From the NCBI GenBank assembly GCA_035948855.1, contig DASZIT010000101.1:1-37757 (forward strand): a DNA stretch of 37,757 nucleotides, written 5' to 3'. Source of the stretch: DASZIT01 sp035948855. Lineage in GTDB: Bacteria; Actinomycetota; Acidimicrobiia; Acidimicrobiales; RAAP-2. Below, one piece after another: positions 1 through 7,351 of the stretch (position 1 is its first letter; the number at the start of each line of letters is the position of its first letter). Below the pieces are notes generated by a model. That model was given only the letters and a program-made list of their open reading frames with translations, was not told the origin of the DNA and did not search any database. The translations under genes and the position numbers were made by a program.

Positions 1-16
1 CGGCTCGAACACCAGA

Positions 17-604
17 TCAGCCGCGAACCAGGGTGACCAGGGTGTAGACCGCGAATCCGACCAGCACCACCCCCCCGGCCTTGCGGATGATGGCGACCGG
101 CAGGACCCGGAGCAGGGCCTGGCCCCCGAAGGCGGCCAAGGCGGAGGCGGCGGCCAGCCCGGCCAGGGCCCCGACGAAGACCGACACGGCCGAGTGGTAC
201 TTGGCGGCCAGATTGGCGGTGAGGATCTGGGTCAGGTCCCCGAACTCGCCGACCAGGATCACTAGAAAGGCGGTGCCGACGGGCCGCAATCCCTTCCGGG
301 CCCGGTCGGCTTCCTCCTCTCCCTCTTCCTCCTGTTCCTTTTCGGGGACCAGCAAGAGATAGGCGGCGCCGGCCGCGAACAGTGTGGCAGTGACCCCTTC
401 GACCCAGCGGTGGGGAAGCAGTTGGAGGAGACGGCCTACCGCCACCGCCACCGTCACATGGACGGCGAAGGCGGCAACCGCCCCGATCCACACGGCCAGC
501 GGACGGTAACGGCTCCCCATGATGAGCACGGCGATCATCGTCTTGTCGGGGAGTTCAGCCAACATGATGAGGAGGAACACCGTGAGGGTGATGCTGAGAT
601 TCAC
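17..604 (-). CDS. GDT1/TMEM165 family (UPF0016) cation transporter
   Basis: A 195-residue integral membrane protein built almost entirely of hydrophobic segments: three before and three after a charged cytoplasmic linker (EKEQEEEGEEEADRARKG, about residues 88-105). Each half begins with the family's acidic signature: AELPDKT near residue 16 and GEFGDLT near residue 118, versus the usual E-x-G-D-(K/R)-(S/T). Family members export Mn2+ or exchange Ca2+/Mn2+ for H+, so Mn2+ homeostasis is the likely role (inference). The GTG start at 604 is chosen because a TAAGGT hexamer lies 6 nt upstream and there is no Shine-Dalgarno sequence, as for several genes here. The first motif has Pro in place of Gly and the second has Leu in place of Lys/Arg. 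Family assignment is fairly firm; the ion is not. Confidence 0.85.
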   Translation of the reverse strand: MNLSITLTVFLLIMLAELPDKTMIAVLIMGSRYRPLAVWIGAVAAFAVHVTVAVAVGRLLQLLPHRWVEGVTATLFAAGAAYLLLVPEKEQEEEGEEEADRARKGLRPVGTAFLVILVGEFGDLTQILTANLAAKYHSAVSVFVGALAGLAAASALAAFGGQALLRVLPVAIIRKAGGVVLVGFAVYTLVTLVRG

Positions 605-610
605 CGGCTC

Positions 611-616
611 ACCTTA
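611..616 (-). promoter_or_regulatory. -10 hexamer TAAGGT for a leaderless GDT1-family transcript
   Basis: Read on the minus strand, TAAGGT is followed by 6 nt and then the GTG start at 604. This spacing puts the expected transcription start on or next to the start codon. No clear -35 is seen. Confidence 0.5.
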
Positions 617-730
617 CGGAACCGGGGAGCACCGCATGCGCCGGTGACCGCCCACCGAGCCGGAGCCGTTCGTGTCGACCTATCATGGGCGCTCCGTGAC
701 CGACTGCTGAAGAGAGGCTGGGCGACAACG

Positions 731-1186
731 ATGTACGACGCCATTGTTGTAGGCACTGACGGTTCGACGACGGCGACCTTTGCGGTCAGGAGGGCCGCTG
801 AGCTGGCGGCCACCCAGCCCAAGTCCCGGCTCCACCTGGTCAGCGCCTACCGGCCGGTCTCCTCCGGTCGGCTGGAGAGTGAGCGCCAGGAGATTCCCTC
901 TGAGCTCGGTTGGAAGGTGAGCCCCAGCGAGGACGCCGACAAAATTCTCCAGCGGGGAAAGGAAATTGCCGCCGAGATCGGGGCCACCGACGTGCGGGTC
1001 CACGCCCTCGACGTCCCGGCCGCCGATGCCATCCTCGATGTGGCCACCGATGTCGGAGCCGGACTCATCGTGGTCGGAAACCAGGGGATGACCGGTGCCA
1101 AGCGTTACCTGCTCGGCAGCGTGCCCAACCGGATCGCCCACCATGCCGATTGCGACGTATTGATCGTCAACACCAGCAGCGCCTGA
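731..1186 (+). CDS. Universal stress protein, UspA family (ATP-binding type)
   Basis: A 151-residue single-domain Usp. The N-terminus MYDAIVVGTDGS is the typical first beta strand with the DGS turn. The C-terminal half carries the complete nucleotide-binding signature G-x2-G-x9-G-(S/T): GNQG, nine residues, then GS (about residues 117-131). This places it in the ATP-binding MJ0577-like subgroup rather than the non-binding UspA subgroup. Such proteins are cytoplasmic and linked to survival under starvation or redox stress; the specific trigger here is unknown. The ATG at 731 is chosen because homology begins there and a purine-rich AAGAGAGG lies upstream; the frame stays open further 5' but that stretch does not look like protein. 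A TATCAT hexamer at 681-686 could be its -10. It stands alone, divergent from the transporter. Confidence 0.9.
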   Translation: MYDAIVVGTDGSTTATFAVRRAAELAATQPKSRLHLVSAYRPVSSGRLESERQEIPSELGWKVSPSEDADKILQRGKEIAAEIGATDVRVHALDVPAADAILDVATDVGAGLIVVGNQGMTGAKRYLLGSVPNRIAHHADCDVLIVNTSSA

Positions 1187-1237
1187 CCCTGGCGCCGGGC
1201 GCCGCCGCCGCGACGCCAAGATCGTGGTGGCCGCCGG

Positions 1238-3814
1238 TCAGTCGGTGAGCGGGCCCAGCGTCTCTTCGAGGTAGCCGGCGAGCCGACCGCCCTCCCGCTG
1301 GGCGAAGGCGACGTTGACGGCCAGTCGCTCGAGGATCTGCTCGACCGACTTGCCGCCGGCTGGGAGCGGGTGGCCCTCGATGAACTCGGTCACCTCGGCG
1401 GCCAGGGAGGGCGGGTTGCACAGCCCCCGGACCCCGTCGAGCAGGCGGGGCATGATGTTGGACGGGAACTTGGCCACCATCGCGTCCCACTCCTGGGTCA
1501 CCCGGTGCCAGATGGCCGGACCCGTCTCCCGGTTGGCCACCAGCGACTGGATCACGAACGGGGCATTCTGGGTGCGCACCTCGCTCATGGCCAGGTCGAA
1601 GGTGCGATCGGCCAGCTGGGGATCGTCGAAAGACGCCAGCGCATAGAGATACCGGTTCTCCTCCTGCGGGGTCGAGGGGTTCCGGTAGCGGGCCAGGTAG
1701 GACTCGAACTCGGCCTCGCCACCGGTCATGGCCACGACGTCGAGAATGGTCGACTCGATATCGGGGTGAAGGGGCACGCCGGGAGCCGCGGCGAAGCGGG
1801 TCTTGGCCTCGGTCCGCACCGTCTCGTCGGCCCCGATGGTGCCGAGGGTGCGGAGCACTGACGCCCGGAGGGACGGGGTGCGCTCCGAATCGTCGGGGCG
1901 CGGATCCCAACCCAGTTCGGCGGCCAACGGCCCCAGCAGGGTACGGACCGCCCGCTGGAGGACGGGACGATCCGCCTCGGGAACCACCCGGTCGGCCAGG
2001 CCCAGGGCGCCGAGGACCACCGACCAAACGCTCGGGTCCCGCTCACCGGAGGAGGCCAGGGCCCCGGCCAGTCGGAGGAGGTCGGGGAATGGCCCCTGCC
2101 CGGAAAGGGCGGCGGCCCAGGCATCGGAGACCAGGTTGTACCGCTCCAGTGGGGCCAGCCCGGCCAGACCGGCGGCCAACTGCTCCACGGTGGACGTCGG
2201 GTACGACACCCGGTAGAAGCCCGACCCGCCGGCGTTGACCAGCCGGCCGTCGACCGTCCCGGCCTTGGCGCTGCCGGTCCCGTCCAGGAGGACGGGCACC
2301 GGGTCGGGGTCGGCATCCTGCAGCGAGCGCAATACCACCGGGACTTTCCACGCCGAGCCGATGGCCCCCCCGGGATCACCACGGTAGGAGAACGGCGCCT
2401 GGGTGAGGCTCCCGTCCTCGGCCACCCGGACCAGGGGATAGCCGCCCTGGTTGATCCAGGTGTCCATGATGTCGCGGACCGGCCGCCCGCTGGATCGCTC
2501 CAGGGCGTCCCACAGGTCGGCGGTCTCGGTGTTGCCATGGCGGTGGGTGGTCAGGTAGTCACGGATGCCGTCCCGGAAGACGTCGGGGCCCACGAACTGC
2601 TCGAGCATCCGGAGCACGCTCCCACCCTTCTGATAGGTGAGGACGTCGAACATGCCCTGGGCCTCCTCCGGCCTTCCGACCGGGAACTCCACCGGCCGGG
2701 TGGAATGGAGGCCGTCGACGGCCATGGCCGCCTCCCGCTCGACGCCGAAGCTCACCCAGCGTTGCCACTCGGGCTGGAAGGCATCGACGGCCAGCACCTC
2801 CATGAAGGTGGCGAACGCCTCGTTGAGCCAGATGCCGTTCCACCACTTCATGGTGACCAGGTCCCCGAACCACATGTGGGCGATCTCGTGGCAGACGACG
2901 TCGGCCACCCGCTCGAGCTCGGTGCGGGCCGCCTGGCCCGGGTCGACCAGCAGCACCGACTCCCGGAAGGTCACGCATCCGAGGTTCTCCATGGCCCCGA
3001 AGGCGAAGTCGGGGATCGCCACCAGGTCGAGCTTGTCGGCCGGATAGGGAATCCCGAAGTAGTCGGTGAAGAACCGGAGGGCATGGGCGCCGACCTCGAG
3101 CGCGAACGGGGTCAGGTGTTCTTTGCCGGGCGGGTAGACGATGCGCAGCGGCACCCCGTCGACGTCGGTCGGGTCGGTGGCCTCGAGCGGCCCGACGATG
3201 AAGGCGACCAGGTAGGTGGACATCACCATGGTGGGGGCGAAGGTGATCCGCTTCTTGTCGCCGGGGGCCGGCGTCTCCTCGACGACCGGCCCATTGGAGT
3301 AGGCGGCCAGGTTCTCGTCGACCACCAGGGTCACCTCGAAGACGGCCTTCTTGTCGGGCTCGTCCCAGCAGGGGAAGGCCCGGCGGGCGTCGGTGGCCTC
3401 CATCTGGGTGGTGGCGATCAGGTGCTCGACCCCGTGGTCGTCGGTGAAGGTGGACCGGTAGAAGCCGTGGAGCTTGTCGTTGAGGATCCCGCTGAAGGCG
3501 AGGTGGAGGCTGGCGGGACCTTTCTCGAGGGCTTCGGGGAAGGTGAGGGTGGCCCGCTCCTCCTCCTCGTCGAGATCGAACGAGGTGGCGGCCAGGGTAC
3601 GGCCGCTGGGGCCGGTCAGCTCGGCGGAGGTGATATCGAGCTCGGCGGCATTGAGGGTGATGCTGTCGACCGGCTCGTCGACGGTCAGGTCGATGTCGGC
3701 GGTGCCGGCGAAGGTGGCGGCCTCGAGGTCGGGGGTCAGCTCCAGCCGGTACCGGTGGGGCACGACGGTGGTGGGCAGACGGTAGGTGGACGGGTCATCT
3801 GTCGTAGTGCTCAT
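1238..3814 (-). CDS. pepN: Aminopeptidase N, M1 family zinc metallopeptidase
   Basis: An 858-residue cytosolic aminopeptidase that removes N-terminal amino acids from peptides. The exopeptidase motif GAMEN lies at about residues 273-277. The zinc site HEIAH is at 309-313, and 18 residues later comes the third ligand Glu332 in NEAF, exactly the HExxH-x18-E spacing of M1 enzymes. The C-terminal 350 residues look like the ERAP1-type helical domain of the actinobacterial Lys/Ala aminopeptidases. Length fits (about 850). The start is placed at the ATG at 3814 (MSTTTDD) rather than 9 nt upstream (MHPMSTTT), because a TAGCGT -10 lies 7 nt before 3814 and would overlap the earlier codon. It is divergent from the PfkB kinase, with only 23 bp between the two start codons. 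Confidence 0.95.
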   Translation of the reverse strand: MSTTTDDPSTYRLPTTVVPHRYRLELTPDLEAATFAGTADIDLTVDEPVDSITLNAAELDITSAELTGPSGRTLAATSFDLDEEEERATLTFPEALEKGPASLHLAFSGILNDKLHGFYRSTFTDDHGVEHLIATTQMEATDARRAFPCWDEPDKKAVFEVTLVVDENLAAYSNGPVVEETPAPGDKKRITFAPTMVMSTYLVAFIVGPLEATDPTDVDGVPLRIVYPPGKEHLTPFALEVGAHALRFFTDYFGIPYPADKLDLVAIPDFAFGAMENLGCVTFRESVLLVDPGQAARTELERVADVVCHEIAHMWFGDLVTMKWWNGIWLNEAFATFMEVLAVDAFQPEWQRWVSFGVEREAAMAVDGLHSTRPVEFPVGRPEEAQGMFDVLTYQKGGSVLRMLEQFVGPDVFRDGIRDYLTTHRHGNTETADLWDALERSSGRPVRDIMDTWINQGGYPLVRVAEDGSLTQAPFSYRGDPGGAIGSAWKVPVVLRSLQDADPDPVPVLLDGTGSAKAGTVDGRLVNAGGSGFYRVSYPTSTVEQLAAGLAGLAPLERYNLVSDAWAAALSGQGPFPDLLRLAGALASSGERDPSVWSVVLGALGLADRVVPEADRPVLQRAVRTLLGPLAAELGWDPRPDDSERTPSLRASVLRTLGTIGADETVRTEAKTRFAAAPGVPLHPDIESTILDVVAMTGGEAEFESYLARYRNPSTPQEENRYLYALASFDDPQLADRTFDLAMSEVRTQNAPFVIQSLVANRETGPAIWHRVTQEWDAMVAKFPSNIMPRLLDGVRGLCNPPSLAAEVTEFIEGHPLPAGGKSVEQILERLAVNVAFAQREGGRLAGYLEETLGPLTD

Positions 3815-3821
3815 CGGATGC

Positions 3822-3831
3822 ACGCTACCGT
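3822..3831. promoter_or_regulatory. Overlapping divergent -10 elements (ACGCTACCGT) for pepN and the PfkB kinase
   Basis: Plus strand: TACCGT at 3826-3831, then 6 nt, then GTG at 3838. Minus strand: TAGCGT (3827 down to 3822), then 7 nt, then ATG at 3814. The two hexamers share the TA at 3826-3827. Both spacings predict leaderless mRNAs. Neither side has a Shine-Dalgarno sequence and there is no room for one. Confidence 0.6.
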
Positions 3832-3837
3832 CGCGCC

Positions 3838-4866
3838 GTGGACAACGAACACGACAACAGCCCGAGCCTCGACGTGGTGGCCATCGGCAACGCCTTGGTC
3901 GATGTGCTGGCTCCGGTCAAGGATGCCGATCTCGAAAAGCTCGGGCTGGTGAAGGGCACCATGGCGCTAGTCGACCTGAGCCGATCGGAGGCCATCTACA
4001 GCACCCTGGGCCCGACCACCGAGGCGTCCGGGGGGTCGGCGGCCAACACCGTGGCCGGAGTGGCGGCGCTGGGTGGGCGGTCGGCGTTCATCGGCCGGGT
4101 GGCCGATGACGCCCTCGGGCAGGCCTTCACCCACGACATCCGCTCCATCGGGGTGGCGTTCGACCCGACCCCGACCCCGGCGGTGCCCGGGACGTCGGTG
4201 ACCGGCCACGTCCTGGTACTGGTGACCGACGACGCCGAGCGCACCATGGCCACCCACCTGGGGGTGGCGTCCGACTTCGGGCCCGAGGACCTGGCCAGCG
4301 CCCGGGCCCAGCTGTCGTCTGCCGGCGTGCTCTACCTGGAGGGCTACCTCTGGGATCAGCCGGCGGCCAAGGCGGGGATGCGCGAGGCGATGGACATCGC
4401 CCACGCCCATGACGCGGCGGTGGCGCTCTCCCTGTCCGACCCCTTCTGCGTCCAGAGCCACCAGGCCGAGTTCCTCGAACTGCTCACCGGCGACCTGGAG
4501 ATGCTGTTCGCCAACGAGGACGAGATCATGCTGTTGTTCGGGGCGGCCGACTTCGACGCCGCGGTCGAGGCCGTCGCCGAGACCGGGGTCCTGGCCGTGC
4601 TGACCCGGGGGGCGCAGGGATCGGTGGTGGTCACCGCGTCGGGGACGATCGCCGTCCCGGCCGAGCCGGTCGAATCGGTGGTGGACACCACCGGGGCCGG
4701 CGACATGTTCGCCGCCGGGTTTCTCTACGGGATCACCAACGGACTGTCGCCGGAGGATTCCGCCCGCCTGGGCGGGGTGTGCGCGGCGGAGATCATCTCC
4801 CACGTCGGGGCCCGGCCGTGGGCCGACCTCCGGGAGTTGGCGGTGGCGGCCGGTCTGTTCGCCTGA
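3838..4866 (+). CDS. PfkB-family sugar/nucleoside kinase, adenosine-kinase-like
   Basis: A 342-residue ribokinase-fold kinase. The first PfkB signature region is visible as GGSAANTVAGVAALGG (about residues 62-77). The second, containing the catalytic base and anion hole, is DTTGAGDMFAAGF near 282-294, where the Asp of GAGD is the base. The middle contains YLEGYLWD and LSDPFCV followed by LFANEDE, which I recognise from bacterial adenosine kinase-like proteins (ATP plus adenosine to AMP, purine salvage) rather than fructokinases or ribokinases. Substrate is therefore probably adenosine, but this is inferred from resemblance. The GTG start is set by the TACCGT -10 only 6 nt upstream. It is transcribed divergently from pepN from the same 10-bp promoter element. 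Confidence 0.85.
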   Translation: MDNEHDNSPSLDVVAIGNALVDVLAPVKDADLEKLGLVKGTMALVDLSRSEAIYSTLGPTTEASGGSAANTVAGVAALGGRSAFIGRVADDALGQAFTHDIRSIGVAFDPTPTPAVPGTSVTGHVLVLVTDDAERTMATHLGVASDFGPEDLASARAQLSSAGVLYLEGYLWDQPAAKAGMREAMDIAHAHDAAVALSLSDPFCVQSHQAEFLELLTGDLEMLFANEDEIMLLFGAADFDAAVEAVAETGVLAVLTRGAQGSVVVTASGTIAVPAEPVESVVDTTGAGDMFAAGFLYGITNGLSPEDSARLGGVCAAEIISHVGARPWADLRELAVAAGLFA

Positions 4867-4932
4867 CCGACCGTACATCCACCGCTGGGTGTGTTTTCAT
4901 GGCGGTGACCAGCGTTTAACCGAGGAGGGTTC

Positions 4933-5283
4933 ATGTACCGCTATGGCCATCATGCCCATCATCCGGTGGTCGGCATCATCGCCCTGGTGCTGATCGCCGC
5001 CCTGGTGGTGCTCGGCATCATCGCCCTGGTGCGGTGGCGGAGGCACCCGCACGGCGGCTTGGCGCCGTCTCCGGTGGGGATGCCGCCGAGGATGCCGGCC
5101 GGGTCGCCGCCATGGACCGGGGCCGACTCGGCCATCAATGAGTTGCGGATCCGCTATGCCCGGGGGGACATCAGCAGCGAGGAGTATTGGCAGCGATCCA
5201 GTGTGCTCGGCTACCCGCCCTCGCCGGGTCCGGGGCCGGCCGGCCCGCCATCGGCGGGTCCCCCGGCGCCCCCCGCCCAGTAG
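4933..5283 (+). CDS. Small membrane protein with C-terminal SHOCT domain
   Basis: A 116-residue protein. A histidine-rich N-terminus (YGHHAHHPVV) leads into one transmembrane helix at about residues 12-33, followed by a basic WRRH stop-transfer segment and a Pro/Gly linker. Residues about 65-90 form a SHOCT (short C-terminal) domain, with the typical ELRIRYARGDISSEEY core. A Pro/Ala/Gly-rich tail ends the protein. SHOCT domains are thought to mediate oligomerisation; the function of this type of membrane protein is unknown. The start has a strong GAGGAGGG 4 nt upstream of the ATG. The gene follows the kinase after 66 bp and may be read from its own promoter. Confidence 0.8.
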   Translation: MYRYGHHAHHPVVGIIALVLIAALVVLGIIALVRWRRHPHGGLAPSPVGMPPRMPAGSPPWTGADSAINELRIRYARGDISSEEYWQRSSVLGYPPSPGPGPAGPPSAGPPAPPAQ

Positions 5284-5317
5284 CCACCGCCGGTCATCCC
5301 GGCGGACCCGGTCGGCG

Positions 5318-5920
5318 TCAGTCGCTCGGGGTCTCCACCGGTCGGAAGGTGAAGGGAAGGTCGCCGATCCTGACCAGCACCGACGCCACCGCCCGCCCGA
5401 GGGGGGCCAGCGCCTCGTCGAGTTTGGTCGGATCCTCCAGGATGGACTCCTCCAGCGAGCAGGAGCCCTCATAGGAGACCTCGATGGCGAACTCCGGGTT
5501 GCCGGGCCCGTTGGGCAGCACGTGCTCGACGGTGGTGGCGCTCCGGTGCAGCGGCTCGTCCCCGATCACCGGGAGCTGGTCGGGCAGGACCCCGAGGAGC
5601 AGATCCGGCTCGGGGGCCACCTCCAGGCCCTGGATCCGGAAGGCGATCTCCACCAACAGCTCGGGGAGCTCGTCGGAATCATCGTCGATGGACCAGCTGC
5701 GGTAGGCGGTCTGGCTCCAGGTGGGCCAGTCGAAGCTGGTGTCCACCCGGATCCGCGCCGGACGCGGCTCGCCGGGAAGGCTGTGGGAGGTCTCGAAGCT
5801 CACATCCCCGAGGAACACGTCGACCTGAAACCGCTCCTCGACGGCCTGGCGCTGGAGCAGTGCCGCCTCGAACGACCGGCGGTGAGAAGTGACAACCTGG
5901 GCAAAAACATGGTCGAGCAT
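5318..5920 (-). CDS. Hypothetical acidic protein, 200 residues
   Basis: I do not recognise the family. The protein is soluble and acidic, with no signal peptide or membrane segment and only one Cys (SYEGSCSLEE). The N-terminus (MLDHVFAQVVTSHRRSF) is amphipathic, and the body looks like alternating beta strands (VDVFLGDVSF, ARIRVDTSFDWP, EFAIEVSYEG) ending with an alpha/beta segment (ASVLVRIGDLPFTFRPVE). The reading frame is supported by codon bias and by its promoter: TAGCCT on the minus strand lies 10 nt before the ATG. It is divergent from the GDPD gene, 26 bp between start codons, and may be co-regulated with it. Confidence 0.65.
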   Translation of the reverse strand: MLDHVFAQVVTSHRRSFEAALLQRQAVEERFQVDVFLGDVSFETSHSLPGEPRPARIRVDTSFDWPTWSQTAYRSWSIDDDSDELPELLVEIAFRIQGLEVAPEPDLLLGVLPDQLPVIGDEPLHRSATTVEHVLPNGPGNPEFAIEVSYEGSCSLEESILEDPTKLDEALAPLGRAVASVLVRIGDLPFTFRPVETPSD

Positions 5921-5930
5921 GGCGGGGCAG

Positions 5931-5940
5931 AGGCTACCGT
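5931..5940. promoter_or_regulatory. Overlapping divergent -10 elements (AGGCTACCGT) for the unknown gene and the GDPD gene
   Basis: Plus strand: TACCGT at 5935-5940, then 6 nt, then GTG at 5947. Minus strand: TAGCCT (5936 down to 5931), then 10 nt, then ATG at 5920. The TA at 5935-5936 belongs to both hexamers. The arrangement is nearly identical to 3822-3831 (8 of the 10 bases are the invariant block GCTACCGT plus the leading A). Confidence 0.6.
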
Positions 5941-5946
5941 TCTTCC

Positions 5947-6837
5947 GTGGACGCCTCCCCTCACCCCCAACGGCGATCCGATTGGCTGGACCGACGGGTC
6001 ATCGCCTACGCCCATCAAGGTGGCGCCTGGGAAGCTCCCTCGTCAACGTTGTACGCCATCCGGTCGGCGCTGGACGCGGGGGCGACCGGCATCGAACTCG
6101 ACGTGCACGCCACCTCCGACGGCCACCTGGTGGTCAGCCACGATCCCACCGTCGACCGCACCACCAACGGTTCGGGGAACTTTGCCGACCTGACGCTGGC
6201 CGAGGTGCGGACCTTGGACAATGCCTACTGGTGGGCGCCGGGCGCCGACGTCTCCCCCGGACTGGAGCCGGACAGCTATCCGTTCCGGGGAAGGGCTCCC
6301 GGTGATCCTGACTTCCGGGTCGCCACCTTGGAAGAGGTGCTCGAGGCGTTCCCCGGGGTGGTGCTCAACCTCGACATCAAACAGACGGCACCGGAGGTGA
6401 CCCCTTACGAAGAGGCGCTGGCCGCGGCGCTGACCCGCCATGGCCGGCGGGACGACGTGATCGTGGCGTCGTTCCTGGATCGGGCCACCGACGCCTTCTC
6501 GGCCTTCGCCCCCGACATTCCCACCTCGGCGGGCACCGGGGCGGTAGCCGCCTTCTACCAAGCGGTGCGGGCGGGCGAGGAGCCGGCACCGATGCACCAC
6601 GTCGCCCTCCAGGTTCCGGCTTCCCATGCGGGGGTGACGCTGGTCGACAAATCATTCATCGATGCCGCCCACCGGGCGGGGATGGCCGTCCACGTGTGGA
6701 CCATCGACGTAGAGGCGGAAATGGAGCGGCTGTGCGACCTGGGGGTCGACGGCATCATCACCGATCTGCCCACCACCCTGGTCGGCGTGCTCAACGCTCG
6801 TTCAGCATCGTGGCGACCGGGGACGAGCGACTCGTGA
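5947..6837 (+). CDS. Glycerophosphodiester phosphodiesterase family protein
   Basis: A 296-residue TIM-barrel phosphodiesterase that cleaves glycerophosphodiesters to glycerol-3-phosphate plus an alcohol. The catalytic pattern H-(R)...E-x-D...H is visible as AHQGG (about residue 22), IELDVHA (about 50) and VVSHDP (about 66); the tail motif DGIITDLP is also typical. Two departures from the textbook enzyme are seen: the Arg after the first His is Gln, and the usual PENT loop reads APSST. The metal-binding E-x-D is intact, so it is probably active. There is no signal peptide, so it is cytoplasmic. The GTG start is set by the TACCGT hexamer 6 nt upstream. It is divergent from an unknown gene with an overlapping -10. 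Confidence 0.85.
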   Translation: MDASPHPQRRSDWLDRRVIAYAHQGGAWEAPSSTLYAIRSALDAGATGIELDVHATSDGHLVVSHDPTVDRTTNGSGNFADLTLAEVRTLDNAYWWAPGADVSPGLEPDSYPFRGRAPGDPDFRVATLEEVLEAFPGVVLNLDIKQTAPEVTPYEEALAAALTRHGRRDDVIVASFLDRATDAFSAFAPDIPTSAGTGAVAAFYQAVRAGEEPAPMHHVALQVPASHAGVTLVDKSFIDAAHRAGMAVHVWTIDVEAEMERLCDLGVDGIITDLPTTLVGVLNARSASWRPGTSDS

Positions 6838-6887
6838 ATCTCCGGATCGGCGAGACGGGCGGGGCGGGGAAGGCGAGCCGGGAGGGC

Positions 6888-6971
6888 TCAGCCCCGACCG
6901 CAGTTCGGCTTCTTGCCGTGGTTGGCCTTCTTCTTGGCCCGGAGTTTGCGCTTGTTGGTTCGCTTCGACAC
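6888..6971 (-). CDS. Ribosomal protein bL37 homologue, 27 residues
   Basis: A tiny, very basic protein: MSKRTNKRKLRAKKKANHGK, then KPNCGRG. The KANHGK(K/R)PN core matches the mycobacterial large-subunit protein bL37, a 24-residue actinobacterial protein known from ribosome structures that binds 23S rRNA. Coding start is a GTG at 6971; on the minus strand a TAGCAT -10 lies 9 nt upstream (6986-6981) with no Shine-Dalgarno sequence, predicting a leaderless mRNA. It lies alone, antisense to its neighbours, between the GDPD gene and DUF192. Length and composition fit the family; the C-terminal extension with a Cys is slightly longer than in mycobacteria. Confidence 0.85.
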   Translation of the reverse strand: MSKRTNKRKLRAKKKANHGKKPNCGRG

Positions 6972-6980
6972 AGTTTGACG

Positions 6981-6986
6981 ATGCTA
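6981..6986 (-). promoter_or_regulatory. -10 hexamer TAGCAT for the bL37 gene
   Basis: Minus-strand TAGCAT is separated by 9 nt from the GTG start at 6971. No ribosome-binding site lies between them. Confidence 0.45.
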
Positions 6987-7024
6987 GTCGGGATTGCCGT
7001 CCCCGAGCCAACGGGCGGTCGACC

Positions 7025-7351
7025 GTGACCTGGTTGCTGCGGGATGGAGACGTGCTGGCGACCGCGGAGGTCGCCTCCAGCTTCGGCCAGCGGTCCAAGG
7101 GCCTCCTCGGCCGGACCAGCTACGAGGGGGCGATGGTGCTGCCCCACACCCGGGCCGTGCACACCCTGGGCATGCGCTTCGGCATCGACGTGGCCTTCTG
7201 CGACAAGGAGATGACGGTGCTCGACGTGGTCACCCTGGCGCCCTGGAGGATGTCGGTGCCCCGTCGGCGGGGTCGATCGGTGATCGAAGCCCAAGCCGGG
7301 GCGTTCGAACGTTGGGGGCTCCGGGTCGGCGACCACCTGGAGCTCCGGTGA
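7025..7351 (+). CDS. DUF192 (UPF0127) family protein
   Basis: A 108-residue single-domain protein. DUF192 features seen are the early FGQRSKGLLGR segment, the central MxFGIDVAFCD strand (family: M-x-F-x-I-D-v-x-F) and the C-terminal AGAFERWGLRVGDHLEL, which matches the a-G-x-x-x-x-x-G-i-x-x-G-d pattern. The molecular function of the family is unknown; many members are secreted, but this one has no signal peptide. The GTG start has only weak support. Its stop codon overlaps the GTG of rsmI (GTGA), so the two genes are almost certainly co-transcribed and translationally coupled. Confidence 0.85.
   Translation: MTWLLRDGDVLATAEVASSFGQRSKGLLGRTSYEGAMVLPHTRAVHTLGMRFGIDVAFCDKEMTVLDVVTLAPWRMSVPRRRGRSVIEAQAGAFERWGLRVGDHLELR

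Noticed and set aside
2537..3952. A 471-codon open frame antisense to pepN
   Set aside because: It is Gly/Val/Asp-rich with no domain pattern and mirrors the codon bias of pepN on the other strand; long shadow frames are expected at this GC content.
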